Made by a program: the position numbers and the translations under genes | Part shown: piece after piece, positions 1 to 9,746 of the stretch | How positions within the stretch are numbered: position 1 is the first letter of the stretch | How the letters are laid out: the number at the start of each line of letters is the position of its first letter | Notes under the pieces: generated by a model | What the model was told of the DNA's origin: nothing | Database searches by the model: none | The model's input: the letters and a program-made list of their open reading frames with translations, nothing else | Assembly (NCBI GenBank): GCA_028873295.1 | Contig: JAGWKO010000010.1 | Coordinates: forward strand, 1 to 34,373 | Length of the DNA stretch: 34,373 nucleotides | Origin: Verrucomicrobiota bacterium | GTDB lineage: Bacteria > Chlamydiota > Chlamydiia > Chlamydiales > SM23-39 | Direction: 5' to 3'

Positions 1-134
1 GAAGAAAACATGATGGGAAGGATGTGCATGATACGCATGATAAACTTATCATGCGTATCATGCACATCCTTCCCATCATGTTTTCTTCCTGAGACCAAAG
101 GCCAGTTGTCAACTCTTCATCTTGTTTGAGTATA
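1..134. repeat. Palindromic element C, left copy (truncated at window edge)
   Basis: Positions 1-43 and 46-88 are perfect reverse complements around a 2-base centre, giving an 88-bp palindrome. It is followed by a 40-bp flank (89-128) and a weaker match to 134. The same flank and most of the palindrome recur inverted at 34267-34373. If the element is symmetrical, another flank lies outside the window and the whole would be about 170 bp, the size of elements A and B. I see no coding capacity. It looks like a non-autonomous MITE-like or REP-like repeat. The rest of the gap before htpG (135-182) holds nothing I recognise. Confidence 0.85.
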
Positions 135-182
135 CATTACTAATCCCTTATGCTGATTTAAAACCCATTATTAATTCTAAAG

Positions 183-217
183 GCCCAATCCCTAAAATTA
201 ATGTTGACAGAGCACTA
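183..217. repeat. Solitary end of palindromic element A
   Basis: These 35 bases are identical to 20943-20977, the right end of the full element A, and nearly identical as reverse complement to its left end at 20810-20844. The terminal CTA (215-217) is, on the minus strand, the TAG stop codon of htpG. No second arm is present here, so this is a solo terminus or the remnant of a deletion. Confidence 0.85.
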
Positions 218-2014
218 GCTACATAATCGGGAAACCAGTTTCTCAAGGATCGCTGTCTGCTGTGCAATCCCCTCTTCAAAGTCTTCCACTCCCTGCGTCT
301 CTCGCTGACTCATTGAGGAGAGGTGGTAAAGACTTTTTGCAAGGCTTCCTGCGAGGTCCGGATCCTTAGTGGAAAGCCGCTCAATTGCCTGAACCAAAGT
401 ATGATTCGTGTTAACAATGAAGCTTCGTTTCGGCTGCACATTTTTTTGCGCTTCTTTTCCTTGCGTTAGTGCAAGATAATCGCGCAGACGTCTCTCTTGC
501 TCACTCACAACCAAAATGGCAGGCAGGGTATCAGAGGCCAAACTTTTAGCTTCGATCTCCAGCTCCTTCTGATCAAGACTTGCGCGAATGAAGTCTGCAA
601 TCTTTGCAGCTTGCGTGCGTCCACTCTCATCAAGAAGCGTCTTTTCACGAGTAGCATCGAGCAGCCCCTCGTGACAAACCCCATCAATCCTTTGAAACGG
701 AACAGAAAGTTTGCTCTCTAAGAACTGGATCAGAGCGATATCAATGCCGGATGCCGCAAAGAGAATTTCCAATTTTTTCTCTTTATATACCTGGAAAAGA
801 GGCGTCTTCTCCTCTCTGGAACTATAAAAAACCTTCTTTTCCTTGGCTCTTTCCAGATAGTCCTCTACTGTCGTCCAGATCTCATCACTGCTCTTCCAAA
901 GAAGAAGCTCTTTTGCCCTCTCATAAAACTTGGGATCCTGCAAAATCCCCAATTTGACAAAAAGCTCTATCTCCGGCCAATTCCCGATGTAGCTCTCACG
1001 CTCTGTTTTGAGCAGTTGAACAAGCCGATCGGTGACCTTCTTCACAATGTGCGTGCTGAGCTGTTTAACGCTCTGATCCACTTGAAGATAGGAGCGAGAT
1101 ACATTGAGAGGCAAGTCGGAGCTGTCGATAGCGCCGCGAAGTACCATCAGGTAGTCGGGCAGAATTTCTTTACAGTTATCCGACACAAAAACCTTATTGC
1201 AGAAAAGTTTAATCGCTCCCTCTTCTCCATCAAAGCGGCGTTTTTCCTTGGGAAAAAAGAGAATTCCCTTCAGGTGAAAGGGGTAGTCGATATTGAGATG
1301 CACCCAAAAAAGAGGATCAGGCTCCAGAGGAAAAAGACTGCGATAGCATTCCAGATACTCTTTCTCCGTGCACTCTGCTGGGCTTTTTAACCAGAGGGGC
1401 TCGCGATTCTCAATCGATTTTCCCTGGAAAGAGATAGGGAATGGCATGAACTTGCAATAGCGATCAAGAAGAGAGCGGAGCTTGTGCTCTTCGAGGTAGT
1501 CCAGACTCTCTTCGTTCAAGTGCAGCGTAATCCTGGTGCCGCGCTCTTTTCTCGTCCCCGCTCCAATCGTATAGCTAGCTCCCCCATCGCAACTCCAAAA
1601 GACAGGAGTGCTTCCCGGAAGATAGGAGAGGGTGTCGATCTCTACCTTTTTTGCCACCATGTAGGAAGAGTAGAAGCCAAGGCCAAAGTGACCAATGATC
1701 GGCTCTGCGCCTTTTTGGTACTTGGCAGCGAACTCTTCTGCTCCGGAAAAGGCGATCTGGGCAATATATTTTTCAACTTCTTCTTCGGTCATCCCAATAC
1801 CGGAGTCGATGATCGAAAGCGTCTTTGCTTCTTTATCCAGTAGGAGCTCAATGACAAAGGATCCCTTCTCAGGCTCTAAAAGACGCACCTTTGTGAGAGC
1901 ATCCGTGGCATTGGAGACAAGCTCGCGCAGGAAAATATCCCTTTCACTATATAGCCATTTTTTGATGATGGGCAGGATGTTTTCTGAATGCACGGAGAGT
2001 TGATTTTGACGCAT
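215..2014 (-). CDS. htpG: Chaperone HtpG (Hsp90 family)
   Basis: Cytosolic ATP-dependent Hsp90 chaperone, a homodimer that remodels partly folded clients. The 599 residues match the chlamydial size; E. coli HtpG is somewhat longer. The GHKL ATPase fold is visible at the N terminus: helix with ERDIFLRELVSNATDAL near residues 24-40, DSGIGMT near 70, and GHFGLGFYSSYMVA near 108-121. The middle domain carries the conserved RGAIDSSDLPLNVSR segment. The ATG at 2014 gives the standard Hsp90 N terminus. The gene is divergent from fabI with an 81-bp gap. Its TAG stop lies inside the terminal CTA of repeat A, so insertion of the repeat may have set the exact C terminus (LCS). Family identity is secure. 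Confidence 0.97.
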   Translation of the reverse strand: MRQNQLSVHSENILPIIKKWLYSERDIFLRELVSNATDALTKVRLLEPEKGSFVIELLLDKEAKTLSIIDSGIGMTEEEVEKYIAQIAFSGAEEFAAKYQKGAEPIIGHFGLGFYSSYMVAKKVEIDTLSYLPGSTPVFWSCDGGASYTIGAGTRKERGTRITLHLNEESLDYLEEHKLRSLLDRYCKFMPFPISFQGKSIENREPLWLKSPAECTEKEYLECYRSLFPLEPDPLFWVHLNIDYPFHLKGILFFPKEKRRFDGEEGAIKLFCNKVFVSDNCKEILPDYLMVLRGAIDSSDLPLNVSRSYLQVDQSVKQLSTHIVKKVTDRLVQLLKTERESYIGNWPEIELFVKLGILQDPKFYERAKELLLWKSSDEIWTTVEDYLERAKEKKVFYSSREEKTPLFQVYKEKKLEILFAASGIDIALIQFLESKLSVPFQRIDGVCHEGLLDATREKTLLDESGRTQAAKIADFIRASLDQKELEIEAKSLASDTLPAILVVSEQERRLRDYLALTQGKEAQKNVQPKRSFIVNTNHTLVQAIERLSTKDPDLAGSLAKSLYHLSSMSQRETQGVEDFEEGIAQQTAILEKLVSRLCS

Positions 2015-2041
2015 AAAATTCCTTAATTCTTGAGAGGATAT

Positions 2042-2070
2042 TTCACCACAAAGACCTCTTCTTGTATAGT
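2042..2070 (+). promoter_or_regulatory. Candidate sigma70/sigma66-type promoter for fabI
   Basis: TTCACC (2042-2047), a 17-bp spacer and TATAGT (2065-2070) give a plausible housekeeping promoter. The predicted transcript start is about 20 nt before the ATG at 2096, with a GAGGG ribosome-binding site between. It is the only reasonable match in the htpG-fabI gap on this strand. Confidence 0.4.
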
Positions 2071-2095
2071 GGTCCTCAAAAAAAACGAGGGACCT

Positions 2096-3001
2096 ATGCT
2101 CCAGATTGATCTACGAGGAAAAAAAGCTTTTATTGCAGGGATCGGCGATGACCATGGCTTTGGATGGGCAATTGCCAAAGCGCTTGCAGAAGCGGGAGCA
2201 GAAATTCTGGTCGGAACCTGGGCCCCTGTTCTGAAAATTTTTACTACCTCACTTGCAAATGGCAAGTTCGATGAGTCGCGCAAGCTCTCCAACGGCGGGA
2301 TGCTGCAATTTCTCAAGATCTACCCCATCGATGCTCTTTTCGATCAGATGAGCGATGTGCCTGAAGAGGTTCGAACAAACAAGCGCTATGCCGAACTCTC
2401 CCAATATGCCGTTGCAGATGTGGTAAAAGAGGTGGAAAAAGATTTTGGGAAGATCGATATCCTCGTTCACAGCCTAGCCAATGCTCCCGAAGTGACAAAA
2501 CCCCTTTTGGAAACATCGCGCAAAGGCTATCTCTCAGCCCTCAGCTCCTCCAGCTACTCCTTCATTAGCCTGCTCTCTCATTTCGGACCGATCATGAACG
2601 CAGGGGGATCAGCTCTCACCCTCAGCTATATCGCATCAGAGCGCGTCATCCCAGGCTATGGCGGTGGTATGAGCTCCGCAAAAGCCGCCCTGGAGAGCGA
2701 CACAAGGACTTTGGCTTGGGAAGCAGGACGCAAATGGGCCCTGCGCGTGAATGCTATCTCAGCAGGCCCCTACCGCAGCCGCGCTGCAAAAGCAATCGGC
2801 ATGATCGATCATATGATTGACTACTCTCTTGCAAATGCCCCTCTTGCAAAAGAGCTGGACGGCGAAGAAGTGGCAAAAGCAGCCGCCTTCCTCCTCTCCC
2901 CGCTTGCCTCCGCGATCACAGGCGAAGTGCTCTTTGTTGACAATGGTCTCCACGTAATGGGGTTAAGTGCTACACCTAAAAATGGCGCAGCGCCTGGATA
3001 A
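2096..3001 (+). CDS. fabI: Enoyl-[acyl-carrier-protein] reductase FabI, plant/chlamydia type
   Basis: NADH-dependent last step of the fatty-acid elongation cycle. The start was set at 2096 ([12 protein letters not shown]), because it has a GAGGG Shine-Dalgarno and the upstream in-frame residues are not FabI-like. The protein has 301 residues: Rossmann N terminus with [13 protein letters not shown], then the catalytic segment [11 protein letters not shown], where Tyr and Lys are separated by seven residues as in plastid enzymes (six in E. coli FabI). There is also the long insertion after GTWAP seen in plant and chlamydial forms. The last 26 nt overlap the 3' end of mfd, which runs convergently. 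Function is well supported by motifs. Confidence 0.96.
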   Translation: MLQIDLRGKKAFIAGIGDDHGFGWAIAKALAEAGAEILVGTWAPVLKIFTTSLANGKFDESRKLSNGGMLQFLKIYPIDALFDQMSDVPEEVRTNKRYAELSQYAVADVVKEVEKDFGKIDILVHSLANAPEVTKPLLETSRKGYLSALSSSSYSFISLLSHFGPIMNAGGSALTLSYIASERVIPGYGGGMSSAKAALESDTRTLAWEAGRKWALRVNAISAGPYRSRAAKAIGMIDHMIDYSLANAPLAKELDGEEVAKAAAFLLSPLASAITGEVLFVDNGLHVMGLSATPKNGAAPG

Positions 3002-6000
3002 CATAGTTCTCTAATACTTCCGGAGTAAGAGTTCCCTTGGGCAAGGGGATCGAGCGCTTCTCGGTCTCTTTGCCCTTCTGCTTTTCTGCAATGAGCATCG
3101 TTTTATCAAATTTCAACGCACTAAACTGGTGCGTTGTAGCAAAAAGACGGATGCGATGCATGTGGTAGAGCCAAAGAACGGAAGAGGGAAATTCGCCAAA
3201 GCGATCCTTTACCTCTTCAAGAATAGCGCTGAGCTCTTCTGAAGAGGAGGCCTCTCCCAGGCGATGATAGAGCTCAATGCGCAAAGAAAATTCTGGGATA
3301 TAGCTCTCGGGAAACTGAGCATCAAAGGGCCACTCGATTTTCGTCTCGTGGAAGGAGATGGGCCGTTCTCCTTTGAGCGCGTCAACTGCCTTTTTCAGGA
3401 GTTTACAGTAGAGGTGAAAGCCCACTGTAGAGATCTGCCCCGATTGCTGCACGCCGAGAAGATTGCCCGCCCCTCGGATCTCCAGGTCACACATCGCGAT
3501 CTTCATCCCCCCTCCAAATCCTTGCGCCTCTACAAGAGCGTTCAGACGTTTGTGCGCAATCTCGGACAGGCTTCTTCGCGGCGGGACAAGCAGATATGCG
3601 TAGGCGGGTCTGTTCCATCGCCCTACGCGTCCCTTTAACTGATAAAGATCGGCAAGACCATAGGCATGCGCCTGATCGACGATGATCGTGTTCGCGTTGG
3701 GAATATCGACGCCATTCTCCACAATCGTCGTTGCAAGAAGAAGATTCAGTTTCCCTTCCTTGAACTCATGAAAAATCTCCTCAATCGCATCGGGATCCAT
3801 CTGCCCATGTACCACCCCAATCTGCGCATGCGGCACAAGTTCAAGCAGCTGCTCTTTCTTTTTATAGATCGTCTCCACTCGATTGTGGATAAAAAAGGCC
3901 TGTCCTCCACGCGCAAATTCGCGAAGAAGCCCGCTCTGAATGAGCTGAGCCTCCTCTTCTGCTAAAATCGTCTTGACCGGCAGTCGATCCTGCGGCGGAG
4001 TGTTGATCACTGAAAGATCGCGCGCATGGACGATCGAAAGGTAGAGCGTGCGCGGAATCGGCGTTGCAGAAAGAGTCAGGCAGTCGACACCCTCTTTGAG
4101 CTTTTTTAACTTCTCCTTAGCGCGAACCCCAAAGCGCTGCTCCTCATCGATAATGAGAAGGCCCAGATCCGCAAACTCCAAATCCTTGGAGAGCAGACGA
4201 TGCGTCCCAATCAAGATATCAATCTCTCCAAGCAAAAGATCTTCAATGACCTTTTTTGCCTCTTTAGGCGATTGAAAACGGGAAAGAAGTGCAACGCGCA
4301 CAGGAAAAGGCGCCATGCGTGCGCGAAACGTCTCATAGTGCTGCATCGCAAGTACCGTCGTGGGAACAAGAAGAGCAACCTGCTTTTTGCCATCGACAAC
4401 TGCTTTAAAGGCAGCACGCATGGCAACTTCCGTTTTGCCATAGCCCACATCCCCGCAAAGCAACCGATCCATCGCCTTGGCAGAGCACATATCCCCCTTC
4501 ACATCAGAAATCGCAAGTTTCTGATCATCAGTTGCAACATAGGGAAAATCCATCTCAAATTGCTGCATAAGAGAGCCGTCAAGAGGATAGGTAAAGCCAC
4601 CCCTTGCCTTACGCACAGCATAAATTTGAAGAAGATCTTTCGCGTAGCCGATAATCTCCTGCTGCGCATTTTGACGCGTCGTTTGCCATCGCTTTGAGCC
4701 GAGTTGACTGAGTGTCGGAGTCTCTTCTTTGACACCGATGTAGCGCGAAATCAGATGCGCTTGGGAAATAGGAACATAGAGCTTACTATTCTCTGCATAT
4801 TCGATGAGCAGAAACTCACTCTCCTTGCCGAGGTGATCGCTGCGTTTTTCAAGACCAAGATAACGCCCGATGCCACTGTGGAAATGGACAACAGGCTCTC
4901 CTGGAGTAAGCAGATGAAAATGGGACATCTGCGTATGGGACGCTGTACGCCATCTCTGACGTCGAAGGGGTTCTCTCCCTGTGACCTCTGCATGAGGAAT
5001 AACCGCCCAGGAGCGATCTTCGAGAAAAAAGCCGGAGGTAAGGAGGCCTTTTTCAAAACGCGCCTTTTCCGGGATGAGGGGCAACTTACCTCTCATCTCC
5101 TCCTCCTCACTTTCATGCGCGCTCAGAAAGAGGAAATCCGCCTCTTTTCGGGTAAGTAGTGACTCTAGAGGCTGCACGGGGCGGTACGCGTGAAGGACGC
5201 GCTTTGCGCTAAAATCGCGTCCAAGCCATGAAAAGCGATCGGCAGACGTCTCTCCCAGCTCTTCGATGCTTTGCTCTGCGCAAAAAACCTGTTGCAGAGC
5301 GCGGTAGCGCTCTAAAAATTCCTCAGGAGAAGAAAAGAGGGCAGAGCGCGCTCCCGGCATACTTTTAAGAGAGACAAAATCCTCCTCAATGCGCAGGAGG
5401 TCATCCCAAAAGAGCAGGGGCTCTTTTCCCATGTATTCCACAATGGAAGTGAGTCGTTTTGCTTTTTTCAGAAGCTCCAGCTCTTGGGCAGGAGAGAGGA
5501 AGAACTCCTCAACCCGCCCCGTAGTTTTCTGGCTTGTCGGATCAAAAGAGCGCATGCTCTCAATCTCCTCATCGACAAATTCCAGTCGAAGAGGGGCCGG
5601 CGAAGCAATAGGGAAAAGATCGAGAATTCCCCTGCGGAGAGCAAACTCCCCCTTATCGACGACAACACTTGCTCTTCGATAGCCCAACTTCTCAAGGCGT
5701 TCGGGCAATTCGGAAAAGGGGATGCAATCTCCTACCTTCCAGAAACTCAAAAGAGGGGCAAGTTCCTCAGGGGAGAGCACTCTTTGCAAAAGAGCTGAGA
5801 GAGGAGCAAGGAGAATCACCGGTTTTTTTCTGGAAAGAAGTTCCTGCAGAGCCTCAAAGCGCTTCCCCAAAATATCGAGACTAGGCGCAATTTCCTCGCC
5901 TGGAAGAGTTTCCCAGGCAGGAAATTCCAGAAGAGAATCGGACGAAAAATAGGAAAGATCAGTATAAAGGCGATCTTCCCGTACGCCACCGGTGACAAGG

Positions 6001-6110
6001 AGAAGTGACCTCTTTGTCTCTTTTACGATGTGTGCAGCAAGATGCGCCTTGGGCGACTCCCATAGCCTCTCAAAAAGAAAGGAACCGGTCTGAAAGGAGG
6101 GCAACGTCAT
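2976..6110 (-). CDS. mfd: Transcription-repair coupling factor Mfd
   Basis: Superfamily 2 DNA translocase that removes stalled RNA polymerase and recruits UvrA. At 1044 residues it is a little shorter than the roughly 1080-1150 usual for the family. In order: a UvrB-like N-terminal module, the RNA-polymerase-interacting domain starting near [20 protein letters not shown] (about residue 405), helicase motif [12 protein letters not shown] (about 550), the DEEQ box (about 655), helicase motif [14 protein letters not shown], and a C-terminal UvrA-masking domain. The ATG overlaps the alaS stop in an ATGA junction, so translation is probably coupled. The alaS-mfd pairing is also found in Chlamydia trachomatis. 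The 3' end overlaps fabI. Confidence 0.97.
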   Translation of the reverse strand: MTLPSFQTGSFLFERLWESPKAHLAAHIVKETKRSLLLVTGGVREDRLYTDLSYFSSDSLLEFPAWETLPGEEIAPSLDILGKRFEALQELLSRKKPVILLAPLSALLQRVLSPEELAPLLSFWKVGDCIPFSELPERLEKLGYRRASVVVDKGEFALRRGILDLFPIASPAPLRLEFVDEEIESMRSFDPTSQKTTGRVEEFFLSPAQELELLKKAKRLTSIVEYMGKEPLLFWDDLLRIEEDFVSLKSMPGARSALFSSPEEFLERYRALQQVFCAEQSIEELGETSADRFSWLGRDFSAKRVLHAYRPVQPLESLLTRKEADFLFLSAHESEEEEMRGKLPLIPEKARFEKGLLTSGFFLEDRSWAVIPHAEVTGREPLRRQRWRTASHTQMSHFHLLTPGEPVVHFHSGIGRYLGLEKRSDHLGKESEFLLIEYAENSKLYVPISQAHLISRYIGVKEETPTLSQLGSKRWQTTRQNAQQEIIGYAKDLLQIYAVRKARGGFTYPLDGSLMQQFEMDFPYVATDDQKLAISDVKGDMCSAKAMDRLLCGDVGYGKTEVAMRAAFKAVVDGKKQVALLVPTTVLAMQHYETFRARMAPFPVRVALLSRFQSPKEAKKVIEDLLLGEIDILIGTHRLLSKDLEFADLGLLIIDEEQRFGVRAKEKLKKLKEGVDCLTLSATPIPRTLYLSIVHARDLSVINTPPQDRLPVKTILAEEEAQLIQSGLLREFARGGQAFFIHNRVETIYKKKEQLLELVPHAQIGVVHGQMDPDAIEEIFHEFKEGKLNLLLATTIVENGVDIPNANTIIVDQAHAYGLADLYQLKGRVGRWNRPAYAYLLVPPRRSLSEIAHKRLNALVEAQGFGGGMKIAMCDLEIRGAGNLLGVQQSGQISTVGFHLYCKLLKKAVDALKGERPISFHETKIEWPFDAQFPESYIPEFSLRIELYHRLGEASSSEELSAILEEVKDRFGEFPSSVLWLYHMHRIRLFATTHQFSALKFDKTMLIAEKQKGKETEKRSIPLPKGTLTPEVLENYVIQALRHF

Positions 6111-8731
6111 AGATTTTGGAGTCGAAGAGCAATTTGCTCCAATGCCTGGGGAAGTCCCTGAGGATTTTTACCCCCTGCCTGAGCAAGATGCGGCTTCCCC
6201 CCACCGCCGCCACCAATAAGAGGCGCTGCTTCCCTGATTAAAAGGGGCGCTGTAATCTTTTGAACAAGATCAGAACTCACTGCGACAAGCAGCTGGCAGC
6301 GCCCCTCTTCCTGCAATCCAATCGCAACAACGCCAGAGCCAAGTTTTGCCAGCAGCCCCTCTGCAAATGAGGGAAGCTCAGGGGAAGTGAGAGAGACCAC
6401 CTCTGCAATCAGAGCGGTTCCCCCTACCTTTCTCCTCTTGTCAGAACAGATCGCCGCAAGTTCCTGAAGTTCCTTCTTGCGGTATGCCTTACAAAGTTTT
6501 TCCAAAGACTTTTGCTGCTCTAAAAGCGTCTCCACATGAGTCACAAGAAGTGCAGGAGAAACCCCACAAAGAGCTGCCAGTCTGCCGAGCTGCTCCTCCT
6601 TCTTCTGCACTAGCTTTTCCGCTTCAACTCCAGCCACAGCCTCGATCCTGCGCACGCCAGCGGCAATACTCCCCTCTTTTACCACCTTGCAGAACCCGAG
6701 CCTTCCCGTTTCGCGCACATGCGTGCCTCCACAGAGCTCTTTTGAAATGCCAGCATCGACAACGCGAACGCGCTCTCCATACTTCTCGCCAAAGAACTGT
6801 TTAATATCAGTCCTCTTTTGCGCTTCTTCATAGCTGAGTTCGTAGGTCTTCACAGGATGATTTGCGCGAATTTCCGCATTCACTCTCTCTTCGATCTCCT
6901 GCAGTTCCTCCGCAGAGATCGCCTTGTGGTATGTAAAGTCAAAGCGCAGATGTTCGGCATCGACAAGTGATCCCGCCTGACGAATCTGAGGTCCCAGCAC
7001 CTGCTGCAGCGCCAAATGGAGAAGGTGTGTCGCCGTATGATGAGCCTCGATCTCCTCTCGTCTTTCCACATCTACAACAACATCGACCAGTTCACCCTTT
7101 CTGAGCTCCCCTGCTTCCAAAGTACCGATATGCACGATCACACCGGGGAAAGGCGCCTTTGTATCGCGCACGCGGAAAAGGCTTCCCTGCACTGAGATCA
7201 CTCCGCAGTCTCCTACTTGTCCACCCATCTCTGCATAGAAGGGTGTGCGGTCAAGAACCACAATCCCCTCCATTCCTTCAGTAAGGAGATCGGTAAAAGA
7301 GTTTTCACAGATCAACCCTGTTACACGAGCCTTGCCCTCTCTCTTCTCATATCCCTCAAAATGGCAGGGAGGATGCACAGCACGAAAATCACTAAAAAAG
7401 TTGGGAGCAAAATGGAGCTCCTCGCCCTTTCGAGCACGTCGCGATTTCTCTTTTGCCTCCTTCTCCAACACCTCATAGGAGGCAAGATCGACTTCCAGTC
7501 CTGCATCTTTGGCGATCAAAAGAACCTCTTCCAAAGGAAACCCATAAGTATCTTTGAGCCGAAAAGCCTCCTGTCCGTCAATGCGCCGCTTTGTCTTCGA
7601 TGCCTCGTCTACGATTGATTGCAGGAGATTACCTCCGCGAAGAAGTGTCTGACAGAAGGACTCCTCTTCCAACGTCAGGAGTTCTCCAATACGGCTCTCT
7701 GCTTCTTTAATCTCGGGGAAATCCTCCCCCATCTCCCGGACAAGACAGGGCAAAAGATCTGCGAGAAAGGGTTTTTGCAAACCAAGTTCTCTTCCATAAC
7801 GCACTGCCCGACGCACCAGTTTGCGCAGTACATAGCCGCGCTCTATATTGCTTGGCTGCGCGCCATCTGCAACTGCAAAGGCAAGACTGCGCAGATGGTC
7901 TGCGATCACGTGGAAGGGAGGCGCTCTTCTCGGATCGCCCTTTCGATAGGCAGTTCCACTCAAGCGCTCCACCTCGGAAATCAGAGCGCGCAAAACATCG
8001 GTCTCAAAGACATTTTCCACACCCATCCGCAGAGAAACCACTCTCTCCAGGCCCGCTCCCGTATCGATGGAGGGCTTGGGAAGAGGCGTTTTCTTCCCAT
8101 CTGCTGTGCGATCAAACTGCATGAAGACGAGGTTCCAAAATTCCAGATAGCGCTCTCCAAAGGGGTCCTCTTTCGGCGTGGGATAGGGACCATACCCGTC
8201 TCCGCGATCATAGAGGAGCTCCGAACAGGGACCGCAGGGCCCCGTCTCTCCCATGGTCCAAAAATTGTCTTTCTCCCCAAGGCGCACAATCCGCTTGGAG
8301 GGAAGATAGTGTTCCCATAGGGCAAAAGCCTCATCATCCTCTTCGTAAACGGAGACCCAAATTTTTTCTGGAGCAAATGCAAAGACATGCGTCGCCACAT
8401 CCCAGGCAAAGGCAATCGCCTCTTTCTTGAAATAGTCTCCAAAAGAAAAGTTACCGAGCATCTCGAAAAAGGTGAGGTGACGACTCGTATGTCCTACATT
8501 TTCAAGATCATTATGTTTTCCTCCGACGCGAATACATTTTTGCGTCGTAACAGCGCGTTGATATTCTCTCCTGGTTTTCCCAAGAAAAATATCTTTAAAC
8601 TGATTCATCCCTGCGTTGGCAAAAAGAAGTGTTGGGTCTTCGTAGGGAACTACAGGGGATGAGGGAACATGCGCATGGCCATGTCCTTTGAAGTAAGCAA
8701 GAAAAGCTCTACGAATTTCACGGGAAAGCAT
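6107..8731 (-). CDS. alaS: Alanyl-tRNA synthetase
   Basis: Charges tRNA-Ala and edits Ser- and Gly-tRNA-Ala. The 874 residues are normal for bacterial AlaRS. A class II core occupies the N-terminal part (LFANAGMNQFKDIFLG near residue 35, RHLTFFEMLGNFSFGDYFK near 85). The editing domain has HHTATHLLH near residue 563 and the zinc motif CGGTHV near 665. The C-Ala region ends with a GGGGGGKPHLAQAGG stretch. It is first of an alaS-mfd pair joined by a 4-nt overlap, and is divergent from the EamA transporter across 53 bp. No T-box-like leader is possible in that short gap. Confidence 0.97.
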   Translation of the reverse strand: MLSREIRRAFLAYFKGHGHAHVPSSPVVPYEDPTLLFANAGMNQFKDIFLGKTRREYQRAVTTQKCIRVGGKHNDLENVGHTSRHLTFFEMLGNFSFGDYFKKEAIAFAWDVATHVFAFAPEKIWVSVYEEDDEAFALWEHYLPSKRIVRLGEKDNFWTMGETGPCGPCSELLYDRGDGYGPYPTPKEDPFGERYLEFWNLVFMQFDRTADGKKTPLPKPSIDTGAGLERVVSLRMGVENVFETDVLRALISEVERLSGTAYRKGDPRRAPPFHVIADHLRSLAFAVADGAQPSNIERGYVLRKLVRRAVRYGRELGLQKPFLADLLPCLVREMGEDFPEIKEAESRIGELLTLEEESFCQTLLRGGNLLQSIVDEASKTKRRIDGQEAFRLKDTYGFPLEEVLLIAKDAGLEVDLASYEVLEKEAKEKSRRARKGEELHFAPNFFSDFRAVHPPCHFEGYEKREGKARVTGLICENSFTDLLTEGMEGIVVLDRTPFYAEMGGQVGDCGVISVQGSLFRVRDTKAPFPGVIVHIGTLEAGELRKGELVDVVVDVERREEIEAHHTATHLLHLALQQVLGPQIRQAGSLVDAEHLRFDFTYHKAISAEELQEIEERVNAEIRANHPVKTYELSYEEAQKRTDIKQFFGEKYGERVRVVDAGISKELCGGTHVRETGRLGFCKVVKEGSIAAGVRRIEAVAGVEAEKLVQKKEEQLGRLAALCGVSPALLVTHVETLLEQQKSLEKLCKAYRKKELQELAAICSDKRRKVGGTALIAEVVSLTSPELPSFAEGLLAKLGSGVVAIGLQEEGRCQLLVAVSSDLVQKITAPLLIREAAPLIGGGGGGKPHLAQAGGKNPQGLPQALEQIALRLQNL

Positions 8732-8784
8732 CCCAAAATGCTACAACAATTTCCCTTTTTCTGGTACTATGGACGCCTAAAAAA

Positions 8785-9675
8785 ATGTCCCACCTTTTCA
8801 CACTTGTCCCGCTCCTCCTCATCACCATGGTTTCGATTCAGTCCGGAGCAGCATTTGCAAAGCAGCTCTTTCCAGCCGTGGGCGTTATCAGCGCTGCCTT
8901 TTTACGTCTCTTTTTTGCAGCACTTACTCTACTCCTCCTTTTCCGCCCCTGGAAAAAGAGACTCACGCTTGCGAATTTGCCGATGGTCGCACTCTATGGC
9001 CTGTCGCTTGGCTCTATGAATATGCTCTGTTATCTTGCCATGCAAAGGCTACCTCTGGGCATTGCTGTCGCCATCGAGTTCATCGGGCCACTTGCCGTAG
9101 CTATCTCCTCTCTTCGAAAAAAAATCGATCTTCTCTGGATTCTACTGGCTCTTCTGGGCCTTCTATTTCTTCTCCCCATTAAAACAGATCAGGAGAGCCT
9201 CGACCCCATTGGCATACTCTATGCTCTGGCCTCTGCTCTCTTTTGGGCCCTTTACATTATCTTTGGTAAAAGAGCGAGAACCAGCATCTCTACAAGTCAA
9301 CTTGTCCCGCTTGGAGTAACCATTGCGTCTCTCATCATCTTTCCCTTCTTTCTGCTTACCGGAGAAAAGGAAAACCTTGTCATCCCCTCTAACCTTCTCT
9401 CCGGCGCTGCCATAGGAGTTTGCTCCAGTGCCTTACCCTGCTTTCTGGAAACCTTTGTCATGAAATCGCTCTCTCTTACTACCTTTGGCATTCTCATGAG
9501 TCTGGAACCGGTTGTCGCAGCCCTCTTTGGCCTCTTTCTCCTTGACGAGCAGTTGTCCCTTTTTCAATGGGCCGCAATCGGATCTATTATTTTCGCTTCA
9601 ATTGGCACCTCCTTGCGCATACCAAAAAAACAGGAGAAAATTGATCTTGAAGCGCATGAAAGCGCCAAAAATTGA
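8785..9675 (+). CDS. EamA/DMT-family inner-membrane transporter
   Basis: A 296-residue, strongly hydrophobic protein with about ten membrane helices arranged as two EamA repeats. The first repeat ends around residues 125-135, the second covers about 145-285. Visible signatures are the conserved LGSMNMLCYLAMQRLPLGIAVAIEF segment (shown here only in part: SMNMLCYLAMQRLPLGIA) and SLEPVVAALFGLFLLDEQLS. DMT-family members of this kind move amino acids, nucleotide-related compounds or other metabolites. The closest class by look is the RhtA/YdcZ-like exporters, but the substrate cannot be read from sequence. The C-terminal tail is short and charged (KKQEKIDLEAHESAKN). A TACTAT box (8764-8769) upstream could be its -10. 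Confidence 0.85.
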   Translation: MSHLFTLVPLLLITMVSIQSGAAFAKQLFPAVGVISAAFLRLFFAALTLLLLFRPWKKRLTLANLPMVALYGLSLGSMNMLCYLAMQRLPLGIAVAIEFIGPLAVAISSLRKKIDLLWILLALLGLLFLLPIKTDQESLDPIGILYALASALFWALYIIFGKRARTSISTSQLVPLGVTIASLIIFPFFLLTGEKENLVIPSNLLSGAAIGVCSSALPCFLETFVMKSLSLTTFGILMSLEPVVAALFGLFLLDEQLSLFQWAAIGSIIFASIGTSLRIPKKQEKIDLEAHESAKN

Positions 9676-9746
9676 TCGTCGGATCTATCTTCCCAGGGTT
9701 TTTCGGTATATTTGCGATATTTCTTCTCAAAAACTAGAATGACAAT

